From Actinomycetota bacterium (GTDB lineage Bacteria > Actinomycetota > Nitriliruptoria > Euzebyales > Egibacteraceae): DNA of 25,681 bases. The stretch covers positions 1 through 25,681 of the forward strand of contig JAHWKQ010000003.1 of the NCBI GenBank assembly GCA_019347785.1. The letters are read 5' to 3'. Made by a program: the position numbers and the translations under genes. Below the pieces are notes generated by a model. The model did no database searches. It saw only the letters and a program-made list of their open reading frames with translations, and was not told where the DNA came from. Positions 14,101 to 21,719 of the stretch are shown piece by piece (position 1 is the first letter of the stretch; every line of letters begins with the position of its first letter).

Positions 14101-15873
14101 GTGCCGAAGAAGAAAAGACCCAGGAAGCCGAGGCGGGCGCCACAGCCCCATCGCGTGCGCCCTGCCGACGGGCCTGCCCGGGATGGGGCGGGCGAGCCCT
14201 CGCTTCTGGCGGACGTGCACCGCATGCTGCACGGGCCGCACCCGCAGGAGCTGCTGCACCTCACCAGCAGCCTGCTGGCCGCCGTGGATCCCCGGGGGGA
14301 GGATCCCGTCGCACGCGCCCGCGGAGAGGCGCCGGCGGGGTTGACGCTCGCCGAGCTCGCCGGCTCCTTTGCCGAGATCCGGTGCCCGGAGACCACGGCG
14401 CTGTTGACCGTCCTGGCGGAGATGTCCGGTGACGAGCTCGTCGTGCAGCGCATCCGCCGTGAGCTCGCCGCGCGCGACGACGGGCTTCCGGCCTGGCTGC
14501 AGCGCCTCTCGCCTGTCAGCGTCGACCGTGCGCTGGTGATGAGCCATGTCCTGGGCGACGGGGACAACGTCGTGCTCGCCGTGCGTACCGGCACCGGGCA
14601 CGACATGACCGTCATCGTCTACATCGACCACAATCTCGGCACGGTCGTAAAGGACGGCTTCGTGCTCCACGAGCCGGCCGATCGGGCCATGGCGTCGTTC
14701 CGCTCCGCAGCGGGCGAGGATCCCGATGTGGTGTTCGGCGAGCTCGGCCTCGCCGACGCCCGGGCTCGGATCACCGGGGCGATCGAAGACGGCGCCATCA
14801 CCTTTCCCACGTTCCAGACCGACACCTGGCCGGCCGCCCGACCGCTCGTCGAGTGGGTGGTCCGCCAGCTGCCCGAGGGCGGGAGCGGCAATGCGCGGCC
14901 GGAGTGGAGCGATGAGGACCGCGGGGCGCTGACAGAGGCCTTCTTCGCCTCGCGGTTCGGGCGGGGTTACCAGGAGGAGGACCGGGAGCTCTTCGACTCA
15001 CTGCTGTGGTTCGGCTGTGACTACGGTCCGGGCGACCCGCTGCGCTGGAGCCCTGTCGCCGTCGAGATCCTCCTCACCGACTGGCTGCCACGCAAGGTTG
15101 TCGCCGACGCCGGGTTCCTCGGCCGCGCACCGCGGCTGCTGCGCGGTCTGATCCGCTTCAGCCACGACCAGCGGGGGATCCGCTCCTCGCTGACCGAGGA
15201 GACGCTGGCCGCGGTCGACCGGTGGGAGCCCGAGTACCAGCGGGCCATCCACTCGCCCCGGCCGCAGGGCCCCGCGGCGCTGCTCGCCGCGATGGGCGCG
15301 CTCGACGAGGAGGGCGCCCTGTCCCCATGGATCCTCGGTGACATCCCGAGCTACGAGGAGCAGATGCGCGACCTGCTCCGAGAGGCGGTCGGCGACGCCG
15401 CGCTGCGCGATCTCGACGCCGCGCCGCTGCCCGACGAGCCCCTCGATCTGTCGGGAGTTGCCGAGGACGTGCACGGCAAGGTGGCCGAGGTCGCCGACCT
15501 GGTGGACGCCTGCTGCCTGGAGTTCCTCGACGTGGAGCACCGCACCGCGTGCCGGCGGCTCCTCCGTGACGTCGCTGTTGCACAGCCGGGCATCCTCCGA
15601 CGACGGGGCCGCGCCGAGACCGCCGCGGCGGCGATCGTGTGGATCGTGGTGAAGGCGAACCGGGGCTTCAGCCAGCGCGAGGGCGGGCTCACGGCGAAGG
15701 CTCTCGGCGAGTGGCTCGGCGTCGGCAGCAGCCCGGGACAGCGCGCGCCAACGCTGCTGCGCGCGATCGACGCGCCCGCCCGGCGGTACCCTGACATGTC
15801 TCTGGGCACGCCGCGTTACCTCGTCGCGGACCGGCGCCGCTGGATCATCGAGATGCGGGACCGCTGCGAGTGA
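14101..15873 (+). CDS. Conserved hypothetical protein, 590 residues, unknown function
   Basis: GTG 14101 has an ideal Shine-Dalgarno (GGAGG 14091-14095). No signal peptide or membrane helix is seen. The N-terminus is strongly basic (PKKKRPRKPRR, 2-12), as in nucleic-acid-binding tails. A middle part includes HVLGDGDNVVLAV and TVIVYIDHNLGTVVKDGFVL (in two beta-rich blocks), then LVEWVVRQLPEG. A helical C-terminal part has CCLEFLDVEHRTACRRLL and an Ala-rich segment AAAAIVWIVVKANRGF followed by TAKALGEWLGVGSSP, which resembles a helix-turn-helix of the kind found at the end of DUF6398-type proteins (weak recollection, not searched). I do not recognise a catalytic motif. It is coupled to the AlkA-like gene downstream (GTGA overlap), so a DNA-related role is possible but unproven. 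Confidence 0.75.
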   Translation: MPKKKRPRKPRRAPQPHRVRPADGPARDGAGEPSLLADVHRMLHGPHPQELLHLTSSLLAAVDPRGEDPVARARGEAPAGLTLAELAGSFAEIRCPETTALLTVLAEMSGDELVVQRIRRELAARDDGLPAWLQRLSPVSVDRALVMSHVLGDGDNVVLAVRTGTGHDMTVIVYIDHNLGTVVKDGFVLHEPADRAMASFRSAAGEDPDVVFGELGLADARARITGAIEDGAITFPTFQTDTWPAARPLVEWVVRQLPEGGSGNARPEWSDEDRGALTEAFFASRFGRGYQEEDRELFDSLLWFGCDYGPGDPLRWSPVAVEILLTDWLPRKVVADAGFLGRAPRLLRGLIRFSHDQRGIRSSLTEETLAAVDRWEPEYQRAIHSPRPQGPAALLAAMGALDEEGALSPWILGDIPSYEEQMRDLLREAVGDAALRDLDAAPLPDEPLDLSGVAEDVHGKVAEVADLVDACCLEFLDVEHRTACRRLLRDVAVAQPGILRRRGRAETAAAAIVWIVVKANRGFSQREGGLTAKALGEWLGVGSSPGQRAPTLLRAIDAPARRYPDMSLGTPRYLVADRRRWIIEMRDRCE

Positions 15874-16862
15874 CCGCGTCATCCTCCCGGCCGGAGCCGT
15901 CCACCTCCTCCCGGGCGGTCGCGCCCGCCTTCACGCCGGCCCCACCCGGACCCTTCTCCCTGGGGGCGAGCATCCGCTTCCTCGAGGGATTCGCGCCGGC
16001 GGGCTACGACGCCACGGGGGCATCCGGGCTGGGCCTCGCCTTCCCGGTCGAGGGCAGTTTGGGCGCCGGTCGGGGCGCGGGTGGGACAGGCGAGCGACGG
16101 TACGGTGCACGGCCAGGTCTTCACCGCCCGGCCTTCCCGCGCGGAGGCCGCGGTCGATGTCGACGCCGTACGCGCCCAGGTCGAGCGGATCCTGTCGCTG
16201 GACGTCGACGGCGACGCCTTCGCCGGCGTCGGGGACCGCGACCCGGTCGTGCACCGACTACAGCGGCGCTACCCCGGGCTGCGCCCGGTCACCTTCTGGT
16301 CCCCCTACGAGGCCGCCTGCTGGGCCCTGATCGGCCAGCGGATCCGCATCCCCAGGCCGCCGCCGTCAAGGCCCGTATCACCGACCGGCTCGGCACAGCC
16401 GTCGCGTTCCCCGACCGCAGGGTCACGGCCTTCCCCGGCCCCGCCGAGCTGCTCGACGCCGGCCGGTCACTCGAGGGCATCCGGGGTCTGGCGGCCCGCA
16501 AGCCGCAGTGGCTGCGGGGCATCGCCGACGCCGCGCTCGAAGGCCGGCTGGACGCTCCGGGGCTGCGTGCGATGCCTCGCCGGGAGGCGCTGGCCGACCT
16601 GCGGTCCCTGCCCGGGATCGGCCCGTTCTCCGCCGAGCTGGTCCTACTGCGCGGTGCGGGAGATCCCGACACCGTGCCCAGCCACGAACGGCGCCTGCGA
16701 CGCGCCATCGGGGAGGCCTACCGCCTGCCGGGCGAGATCGACGACGACGCGCTGCGCGCCATCAGCGACCGCTGGCGCCCCTACCGCACCTGGGTCAGCG
16801 TGCTCCTGCGCACCTGGCTCGAGGACGAGACCCACGAGATCACCCGAGCCCGCCAGGGCTGA
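15870..16862 (+). pseudogene. DNA-3-methyladenine glycosylase 2 (AlkA family), disrupted by two frameshifts
   Basis: The gene starts at GTG 15870, overlapping the previous stop, and homology continues to TGA 16862, but in two frames. The N-terminal domain (PFSLGASIRFLEGF) reads in the first frame to about 16058. WAPVGARVGQASDG through FWSPYEAACWALIGQRIRIP reads in the +1 frame from 16060 to about 16350. QAAAVKARITDRLG and the rest return to the first frame from 16353. The helix-hairpin-helix is LPGIGPFSAELVLLRG. The catalytic Asp expected in the following strand is not evident (VPSHERRL). The shifts fit one extra T in 16058-16060 and one missing C in 16350-16353. No stop intervenes, so a protein with about 97 scrambled residues could still be made. 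Sequencing error is the alternative to real decay. Confidence 0.8.
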
Positions 16863-16884
16863 GACTCGCCTCACGCCTGCCCTC

Positions 16885-17133
16885 CTACAGACGGCGCCGC
16901 GCCCCCAGTGCCACCGGCCCCTGAGCCACCGGCCTCGGCCGCGGGGACCGTCGGATCGGCGGCACAGCCCAGACGTGAGGCGGCAGCGGCGAGCGCTGGT
17001 CGTTGGTCCAAAGTCTCGCGTCAGGGGTCAGTCGGGTGGCCGCGAGCAGCTGCGCGTCGACGTAGCCGATGCCAAGTCCGTACAGCTCATGACGCTCGAC
17101 GAGCGTTCGGTCCGGACTCATCACTTGCGTCAC
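16885..17133 (-). pseudogene. Remnant of a PIN-domain (VapC-like) toxin, C-terminal half only
   Basis: Read on the minus strand, the stretch ERHELYGLGIGYVDAQLL, then ATRLTPDARLWTNDQR, closely matches the end of VapC-type PIN ribonucleases (family form: ERH-x-LYG-x-GIG-x-VD-x-HLL...LWTxDxR). The aspartates of GYVDAQ and TNDQR correspond to the late acidic residues of the active site. The N-terminal half with the first catalytic Asp (V-D-T-S) is missing: upstream on this strand lies the transporter fragment of the next entry. The sequence after TNDQR is also degenerate. No VapB antitoxin is seen nearby. The recognisable piece spans about 16990-17106; it is not expected to be active. Confidence 0.65.
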
Positions 17134-17135
17134 GC

Positions 17136-17429
17136 CCCGACGAAAGCCTGGCGGGCATCGTGCTCGCTGTGTCGCTCGCGGTGATGCCGCTGGTGGCTGG
17201 CGTCAAGCGACGCGTCGGCCAGCGAATGGGCAGCCGCGCCTTGGAGGCCGACGCCAGCGAGACAACCCTGTGCGTGTGGCTGTCCGCGATCCTGCTCGCC
17301 GGCCTCGGCCTCAACGCCCTCTTCGGCTGGTGGTGGGCCGACCCGCTCGCCGGGCTCGGCGTCGCCTACGTCGCCCTCCGGGAAGGCCTTGAGCACTGGA
17401 ACGCCGATACCGTCGATCCCTGCTGCTGA
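17136..17429 (+). pseudogene. Remnant of a cation transporter (CDF-like), C-terminal part only
   Basis: About 97 residues are recognisable: ESLAGIVLAVSLAVMPLVAG, VKRRVGQRMGSRALEADASE, TTLCVWLSAILLAGLGLN and WWWADPLAGLGVAYVALREG, ending in CC before TGA 17427-17429. This is the last third of the small cation-efflux (CDF-related) proteins, with the S/D...E-T helix and GWWWADP loop typical of the group. There is no plausible start near 17136, and the first four helices are missing. The left edge coincides with the edge of the opposing VapC remnant, so both were probably cut by one deletion or recombination event. It is probably not functional. Confidence 0.7.
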
Positions 17430-17570
17430 ACGCTCAAGCCGCCGCTGTCGCCAGTACGGGATCCGCGGTGTCCGAGCCTGTCAGGCGTCGGAGCGCCGCC
17501 TGCTCGACGGCCGATCGACGTAGGAGCGGAGGCCAGCGAACGGCATGGCCGATCCACCATTGGAGCGCGT

Positions 17571-18506
17571 GTGGGACTCGTGACCCCGGCGGGACTGCTC
17601 GTCGGCGCTGCCGTGCTGCTGGCCGTCGGGGCGGAGCTGTTCGCCGAGCATGCCGCCTCTGCCGGGCGTCGACTGGGCGTATCACGCCTGGCGGTGGGCC
17701 TGCTCTTGGCCGGTGCCGAGCCCGAGGAGCTGGTGACTGCTGTCGTCGCGGCGCTGCGGGACCAGCCGGGCGTCGCCGCCGGTGACGCGATCGGCGCCAA
17801 CATCACCCTGCTGACCCTCATCCTGGGCGGACTCGCGCTGGTCACTCCGCTGACGCTCGCCCGCCGCGGCACCCTCTACGCCGCAGCGGCGGCGGGCGCC
17901 GGCGCCGCCGCCTGGGCGACGCTGGCCGACGGGCTGGTCGGCCGGGCCGAGGGCGGCGTTCTCGTCGTCGTCTACCTCGCGCTGGTTGCGGTCTTCTGGT
18001 GGCGGGAGCGCGAGCTGCCAGCCATCGGTGAGCTCAGCGAGGTGCCGGAGGACGCAGACGACCAGACGCCCGCGTCCAGAGGGCTCGTGTTGGCGGTCGT
18101 TGGAATCGCATTCATGGGCGCCGGCGGGTGGGTCGCCGTGCTCGGAGCCGAACGCGTCATCGATCTGCTCGGCGTCGCCGGGTCCGTGGTGGGGCTGACG
18201 CTGGTGGCGCTCGCAACGACCTCCGAGTTCGTGGCGCTCATCCCGGCAGCCGTGCGCCGGGGCATCCCCGAGCTCGCCGCGGCGGGCATCGTCGGGTCGG
18301 TCATCTACAACGCCACCGTCACCCTCGGCGCGGCTGCCGCGGCCCAACCCCTGCACGTCGCCGGCTTGTCTCCCGCGGCGACCACCGCCGCCCTCCTGCC
18401 CGCCGCGATCGCGGCCGCGGCCCGGGGACACGGACGGATCGGCAGACCTCTCGGCATCGCGCTCGTGGCCGGCTACGCGTGCTACGTCTGGTTCGTCTGG
18501 CGCTGA
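17571..18506 (+). CDS. CaCA-superfamily cation exchanger (sodium/calcium-exchanger type)
   Basis: This 311-residue protein has about ten hydrophobic segments in two inverted halves. The first alpha repeat is GAEPEELVTAVVAA (48-61) with GDAIGANITLLTL (71-83). The second is VALATTSEFVALIP (212-225) with GIVGSVIYNATVTLG (239-253). These match the paired 'G-x-x-PE...G-x-N-x-x-GSN' motifs of CaCA exchangers, with acidic substitutions in repeat 1. The acidic cytoplasmic loop (about 144-170) between halves is also typical. GTG 17571 is the likely start; GTG 17580 is possible. It should exchange Ca2+ or another cation for Na+ or H+; the substrate cannot be read from sequence. It is intact between broken neighbours. 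In 17430-17570 I see no gene. Confidence 0.82.
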   Translation: MGLVTPAGLLVGAAVLLAVGAELFAEHAASAGRRLGVSRLAVGLLLAGAEPEELVTAVVAALRDQPGVAAGDAIGANITLLTLILGGLALVTPLTLARRGTLYAAAAAGAGAAAWATLADGLVGRAEGGVLVVVYLALVAVFWWRERELPAIGELSEVPEDADDQTPASRGLVLAVVGIAFMGAGGWVAVLGAERVIDLLGVAGSVVGLTLVALATTSEFVALIPAAVRRGIPELAAAGIVGSVIYNATVTLGAAAAAQPLHVAGLSPAATTAALLPAAIAAAARGHGRIGRPLGIALVAGYACYVWFVWR

Positions 18507-18552
18507 GCCGGCCTGTGGGCCTCGTCGACCATCAGTGAATCGAAACCTGGTC

Positions 18553-18573
18553 CGGCGGTGTGGTCAGCCGCCG
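18553..18573. terminator. Weak candidate hairpin after the exchanger gene
   Basis: CGGCGG (18553-18558) and CCGCCG (18568-18573) can pair around a nine-base loop, 46 bases after the exchanger stop. No T tract follows on the plus strand. A 6-bp GC stem can arise by chance in such DNA, so this is only a possible transcription end. Confidence 0.2.
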
Positions 18574-18703
18574 TGATGAGGCCACCGCCCCGAGCCCGAT
18601 TCGGCGTTCTGCTCGACAGCGTGGACTCGTGGCAAGAGCGGTTGCGCCGGTCGGTCGTCCCGACCTGTGCGGGAAGGTTAGCCTGTCGAGGCCCCGATCG
18701 TTC

Positions 18704-19291
18704 ATGTCGGAGACTGTGGTGCCCACCCCTGACCTTTACCTTGTGCGCCACGGACGCACCACGCTGAACGCCCGTGGCGCGCTGCGCGGTCGTCTGGACG
18801 TACCCCTCGACGACGTTGGCCGGCTCCAGGCGGCACGCCTCGGTGAGCTGTTCGCAGCCGTGCCACTGCAGTTGGTGGTCACCAGCCCGCTTGGGCGTGC
18901 CTGCGAGACCGCTCGGTGTATCGCGGACGCAGCGGGCGCGCCGTTGCGTGAGGACGTCCGCCTTGTCGACCGCGACTATGGCCGTTGGAGCGGTCGCCCG
19001 GAGGATGACGTCGTCGGCCGCTACGGCAGTCTCAACGAGACCCCTCACATTGAGCCTACCAGCCGCCTGGCAGGCAGGGTCCGGGCCGCCTTTGAGGAAT
19101 GGACCATGCAGCTGAGCGGTCCGCTCGTGTTCGTGGCGCATGACGCTGTCAATCAAACCCTGCTGGCGCTGATCGGTGTGGCTGATCCGATCGCGCAGCC
19201 ACCCGGCTGCTGGAACCTGGTGAGTGCAGAGGGCAACGGGTGGGTCGGTCGGGTCGTCGGTGCGGTTCCCGGCGACGGTGCGGTCCCGTAG
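18704..19291 (+). CDS. Histidine phosphatase family protein (phosphoglycerate-mutase-like)
   Basis: This 195-residue cytoplasmic protein has the catalytic RHG motif in YLVRHGRTTLNARG (H16 is the phospho-accepting histidine), LDDVGRLQAARLGELF, TSPLGRACETARCIA with the phosphate-binding arginine, and the second histidine H146 in FVAHDAVNQTLL. These define a branch 1 histidine phosphatase, acting on a small phosphorylated metabolite that cannot be named. ATG 18704 is chosen because homology begins a few residues later and a TAGCCT -10-like hexamer lies at 18679-18684. The gene is complete and single. Base composition is somewhat less GC-rich than in the nuo/ccm genes, as in its neighbours (by eye). 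Confidence 0.88.
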   Translation: MSETVVPTPDLYLVRHGRTTLNARGALRGRLDVPLDDVGRLQAARLGELFAAVPLQLVVTSPLGRACETARCIADAAGAPLREDVRLVDRDYGRWSGRPEDDVVGRYGSLNETPHIEPTSRLAGRVRAAFEEWTMQLSGPLVFVAHDAVNQTLLALIGVADPIAQPPGCWNLVSAEGNGWVGRVVGAVPGDGAVP

Positions 19292-19828
19292 CCGGCATTG
19301 GTCCGCTGCCGCCCGAAGGCGCGCCGGACGACCTCGCTGATGATCCCGACCGCGGCCCTTGCGCAGGGATGGCGTCGGTGTTCGTGCGGACGGTCCTGCT
19401 ACGAGCTGGCGAATGGAACGGCGGTCACACCCACCAGCACGGGGGAGGTCGCTCGCCCCTGCGACGGCTGATCGCGAACGCAGTCAGACGTTCTGCGACG
19501 CCGAGGATGAAGACAGCGGGATGGAGCCTCCCGCAAGGATCCAGGCAGGGAGGCGCCGGCTGCGCCCCAGACAGCCGCCGAGAGAAGCCTTGAGGGCGTC
19601 GGCCGCGAGGGTGTTGCCACGGCTGATCAGGCTCCACGGCGGCCGGCGTACTTGACGACGTCTTCGCGCACCCCCAGGCGCTCGACGAGGAGGTGGTCGA
19701 GTTCGGGGGGGCCACCGGTGGACGCCCGGGCGAACGCATCGCAGGACGCCCACCACGATCAGCCGCTGTCCGTCTGCCTGCTCCCATCGCAACTCCTCAC
19801 CAGTGAGGTGTTGCGACGACCACCCGGC
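19292..19828. other. About 540 bases without a recognisable gene
   Basis: Short open frames exist on both strands, but none resembles a known family or has a convincing start. On the minus strand at about 19645-19725 the reading PELDHLLVERLGVREDVVKY, ending in a stop, has protein-like composition and could be the tail of a lost gene. Just upstream of it, in another frame, is EELRWEQADGQRLIVVGVL. This would fit one more frameshifted remnant. No repeat ends of an insertion sequence or attachment site were seen. Confidence 0.4.
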
Positions 19829-20743
19829 GCGTACGCCGTCTGCGCGGTGCACGTCCGGGCGTACATCGCTCCACGGATCGGTGACGTGCCGCTCCAGGCG
19901 CTGACGCCGACGAAGGTCAAGGCGCTATACGCCCAGCTGCGCAAGGCCGGCCGGAGGCGCGGCGGGGGAGCGCTGTCGGCCAAGACGGTCCACAACGTGC
20001 ACCGGACGCGCTCGGGGCGCTCGGCGACGCCGTCGCGGACCAGCTGCTGCTCGCGAATCCCGCCGAACGGGCCCACCGCCAGCCCGAGTCCCCGGAGATG
20101 CCCACGTGGTCCGTCGAGCAGCTCCGCGCCTTCCTCGGCCACGTGGCGGACGACCACCACGCGGGGCTGTGGCGTCTGGCGGCCACGACCGGGCTCCGGC
20201 GTGGAGAGCTGGCGGGACTGCGGTGGCGTGACGTCGACCTCGACGCTGGTCCCATCACGGTGGTGCGGCAGCGGGCCAAGGGTGCCGGTACGGTCGCGGC
20301 CGGGCCTACGAAGACGCGGCGGAGCCGCCGGCTGGTCTCGATCGACGCCCGCACGGTCGAGGTGCTGCGCGAGCACCGCAAGGCCCAGCTAGGGGATCCG
20401 GCTGAGGATCGGGCCCGCCTACCAGGATCACGAACTGGTCTTCTGCCTGGCCGACGGACGCCCGCTGCATCCCGATCGGCTGACCCAGATGTTCCGTGAG
20501 CGCTGCACCGCCGCCGGCCTGCCCTACATCAAGCTGCACGGGCTGCGTCACACTCACGCGACGCTCATGCTGCGCGCCGGCGTCCACCCGAAGGTGGTGC
20601 AGGAGCGTCTGGGCCACAGCTCGATCGCGATCACGCTCGACACCTACAGTCACGCCGTCCCGGCGATGCAGGAGGACGCCGCGGCGCGGGTGGCGGCGCT
20701 CATCGACCGCGAGCGCGACGAGCGGGAGGAGGCGCGGCCATGA
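19829..20743 (+). pseudogene. Tyrosine-type integrase, 5' truncated and frameshifted twice
   Basis: The core-binding domain begins without a start at about 19829 (AYAVCAVHVRAYIAPRIGDV, then TPTKVKALYAQLRKAG, TVHNVHRT). At about 20008 the frame changes to LGALGDAVADQLLLANPAER and the catalytic domain (TTGLRRGELAGLRWRDVDL with the first catalytic Arg). At about 20392, in a GGGG run, it returns to the first frame for RIGPAYQDHELVFCLADG, LHGLRHTHATLML (H-x-x-R) and ERLGHSSIAITLDTYSHA with the nucleophile Tyr. All catalytic boxes survive, so decay is recent or the indels are sequence errors. The usual 60-90 residue N-terminal arm-binding part is missing. The gene ends 106 bases from the 3' end of tRNA-Pro, the usual layout for integration at a tRNA. 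Confidence 0.85.
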
Positions 20744-20809
20744 TGGCCACGACGAACCCGTCGCCAGGATTCCGTGAGCTTTCTGTGAGCATGCTCCGGG
20801 CCAGGGAGA

Positions 20810-20831
20810 GGCCGCTACGGAGGAAGCGGCC
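20810..20831. terminator. Hairpin between the integrase remnant and tRNA-Pro
   Basis: GGCCGCT (20810-20816) and AGCGGCC (20825-20831) form a perfect 7-bp stem with an eight-base loop. It lies 18 bases beyond the 3' end of the tRNA on the minus strand, where it is followed by TCTCCC, so it is a plausible tRNA terminator. It could serve the integrase as well. There is no long T run. Confidence 0.5.
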
Positions 20832-20848
20832 CTTGACCTGCGCTTCTG

Positions 20849-20927
20849 TGGTCGGGACGCCGGGATTTGAACCCGGGATCTCCGGTCCCCCAGACCGGCG
20901 CCTTGGACCAAGCTGGGCCACGTCCCG
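20849..20927 (-). tRNA. tRNA-Pro, anticodon GGG
   Basis: On the minus strand the cloverleaf is clear. The acceptor arm CGGGACG (20927-20921) pairs with CGTCCCG (20859-20853), followed by discriminator A and an encoded CCA (20851-20849). The T arm carries GGGTTCAAATCCC. The anticodon stem is CCGGT/ACCGG around the loop CTGGGGG (20893-20887), giving anticodon GGG at 20891-20889, which reads CCC proline codons. The D arm has GGT at the expected place with one mismatch in the stem. The body without CCA is 76 bases. Its 3' end faces the integrase remnant, consistent with use as an attachment site. Confidence 0.93.
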
Positions 20928-20939
20928 TCGGCGCCGCCC

Positions 20940-20969
20940 ACGGTACTCCCCGGCTCCGGCTGAGGCCAA
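20940..20969 (-). promoter_or_regulatory. Probable promoter of tRNA-Pro
   Basis: On the minus strand TTGGCC (20969-20964) and TACCGT (20945-20940) are separated by 18 bases, and the -10 ends 12 bases before the tRNA. Both hexamers are close to the housekeeping consensus. The element overlaps the region of the divergent pgsA promoter. Confidence 0.5.
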
Positions 20970-20982
20970 GGCGGCGCGGCAG

Positions 20983-20988
20983 TACGCT
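20983..20988 (+). promoter_or_regulatory. Candidate -10 element for the pgsA-like gene
   Basis: TACGCT fits TAnnnT and stands 25 bases before GTG 21014. A start near 20995 would give a leader of about 19 bases that contains the AAGGAG ribosome site. The -35 (TGAGGC, 20961-20966, 16-base spacer) is poor. Confidence 0.35.
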
Positions 20989-21013
20989 GCGGTCCCAGGA
21001 GCAAGGAGCGCCC

Positions 21014-21610
21014 GTGCGGCTGTTCGACGCCGGGTCGCGTGGACGCGAGCCGGCCCGCGTACACGACGGCGTCCTGACGGCCGCCAACGCCATCACCGCC
21101 CTCCGCCTCCTGGGCCTGCCGGTCTTCGCCTGGCTGGTGGTGGGACCGGGCCACTACCTGCGCGCGTTCTGGGTGCTGGCGGCGGTCGCCGCGACCGACT
21201 GGGTCGATGGCTACGTCGCCCGGCGCTTCGACCAGGTGACCCGGATCGGTCGGCTTCTGGACCCGTTCATCGACCGGCTGCTGCTGGCCACGGCGGCGGT
21301 CTGCCTGCTGGCCGCGGGGCTGGTGCCGTGGTGGCTCGCGCTGCTGGTCGTGGGCCGCGACACGGTGCTGCTGGCGGGTGCGGCGGTGGTGTTCCACGGC
21401 AGACCGCTCATGGCGGTCAACCGCACCGGGAAGTTCGCCACCGCGTGCCTGCTGGCGGGGCTTCCCGCGTTCCTGCTCGGTCACGCGCAGTGGCCGGGCG
21501 CGGGGACGGCCGCGGTCGCCGCGTGGGTCCTGACGGGGGTCGGCGTGACGGCGTACTACGTTGCGGGCATCCGTTACGCGCGGCAGGCCCTCAAGGTGCG
21601 CTCGGGGTGA
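21014..21610 (+). CDS. CDP-alcohol phosphatidyltransferase (PgsA-like)
   Basis: This 198-residue membrane enzyme moves a phosphatidyl group from CDP-diacylglycerol to an alcohol. The family signature D-x2-DG-x2-AR-x8-G-x3-D-x3-D is exact: D62, D65, G66, A69, R70, G79, D83 and D87 in TDWVDGYVARRFDQVTRIGR and LLDPFIDR. There are about five to six hydrophobic segments. GTG 21014 has AAGGAG at 21003-21008. Glycerol-3-phosphate (PgsA) is the likely acceptor from the position ahead of DUF881/sbp/gcvH, where mycobacteria have pgsA2 (recalled). The acceptor cannot be set from motifs alone. The 3' neighbour starts about 110 bases on. Confidence 0.9.
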   Translation: MRLFDAGSRGREPARVHDGVLTAANAITALRLLGLPVFAWLVVGPGHYLRAFWVLAAVAATDWVDGYVARRFDQVTRIGRLLDPFIDRLLLATAAVCLLAAGLVPWWLALLVVGRDTVLLAGAAVVFHGRPLMAVNRTGKFATACLLAGLPAFLLGHAQWPGAGTAAVAAWVLTGVGVTAYYVAGIRYARQALKVRSG

Positions 21611-21642
21611 CCGCCGGCCGGCTCCGGCGACCACCGCGATGC

Positions 21643-21648
21643 TACGCT
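21643..21648 (+). promoter_or_regulatory. Candidate -10 element ahead of the first DUF881 gene
   Basis: TACGCT, identical to the hexamer ahead of pgsA, lies 71 bases before GTG 21720. No good -35 is visible. The sequence context alone suggests a second start inside this block. Confidence 0.25.
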
Positions 21649-21719
21649 CCGCATGCTGCGCCATGGAGAGCGATGCGGGGGGACGTGGACGTCTGGACGC
21701 CCCGACCGGGCGAGAGCAG

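Noticed and set aside
16908..17135. Upstream extension of the cation transporter remnant to a full gene
   Set aside because: The frame is open, but the encoded sequence is Arg/Ala/Ser-rich low complexity with no membrane helix. The opposite strand carries the PIN-domain fragment.
17434..17580. Minus-strand reading with LQWWIGHAVRWPPLLRRSA before a stop
   Set aside because: The composition is somewhat protein-like, but no family was recognised, there is no start, and it overlaps the start of the exchanger gene.
15870..20849. Second attachment site matching the tRNA-Pro 3' end
   Set aside because: I scanned by eye for the segment around GGGATTTGAACCCGGG and found no second copy in the window. 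It may lie outside it or have been lost.
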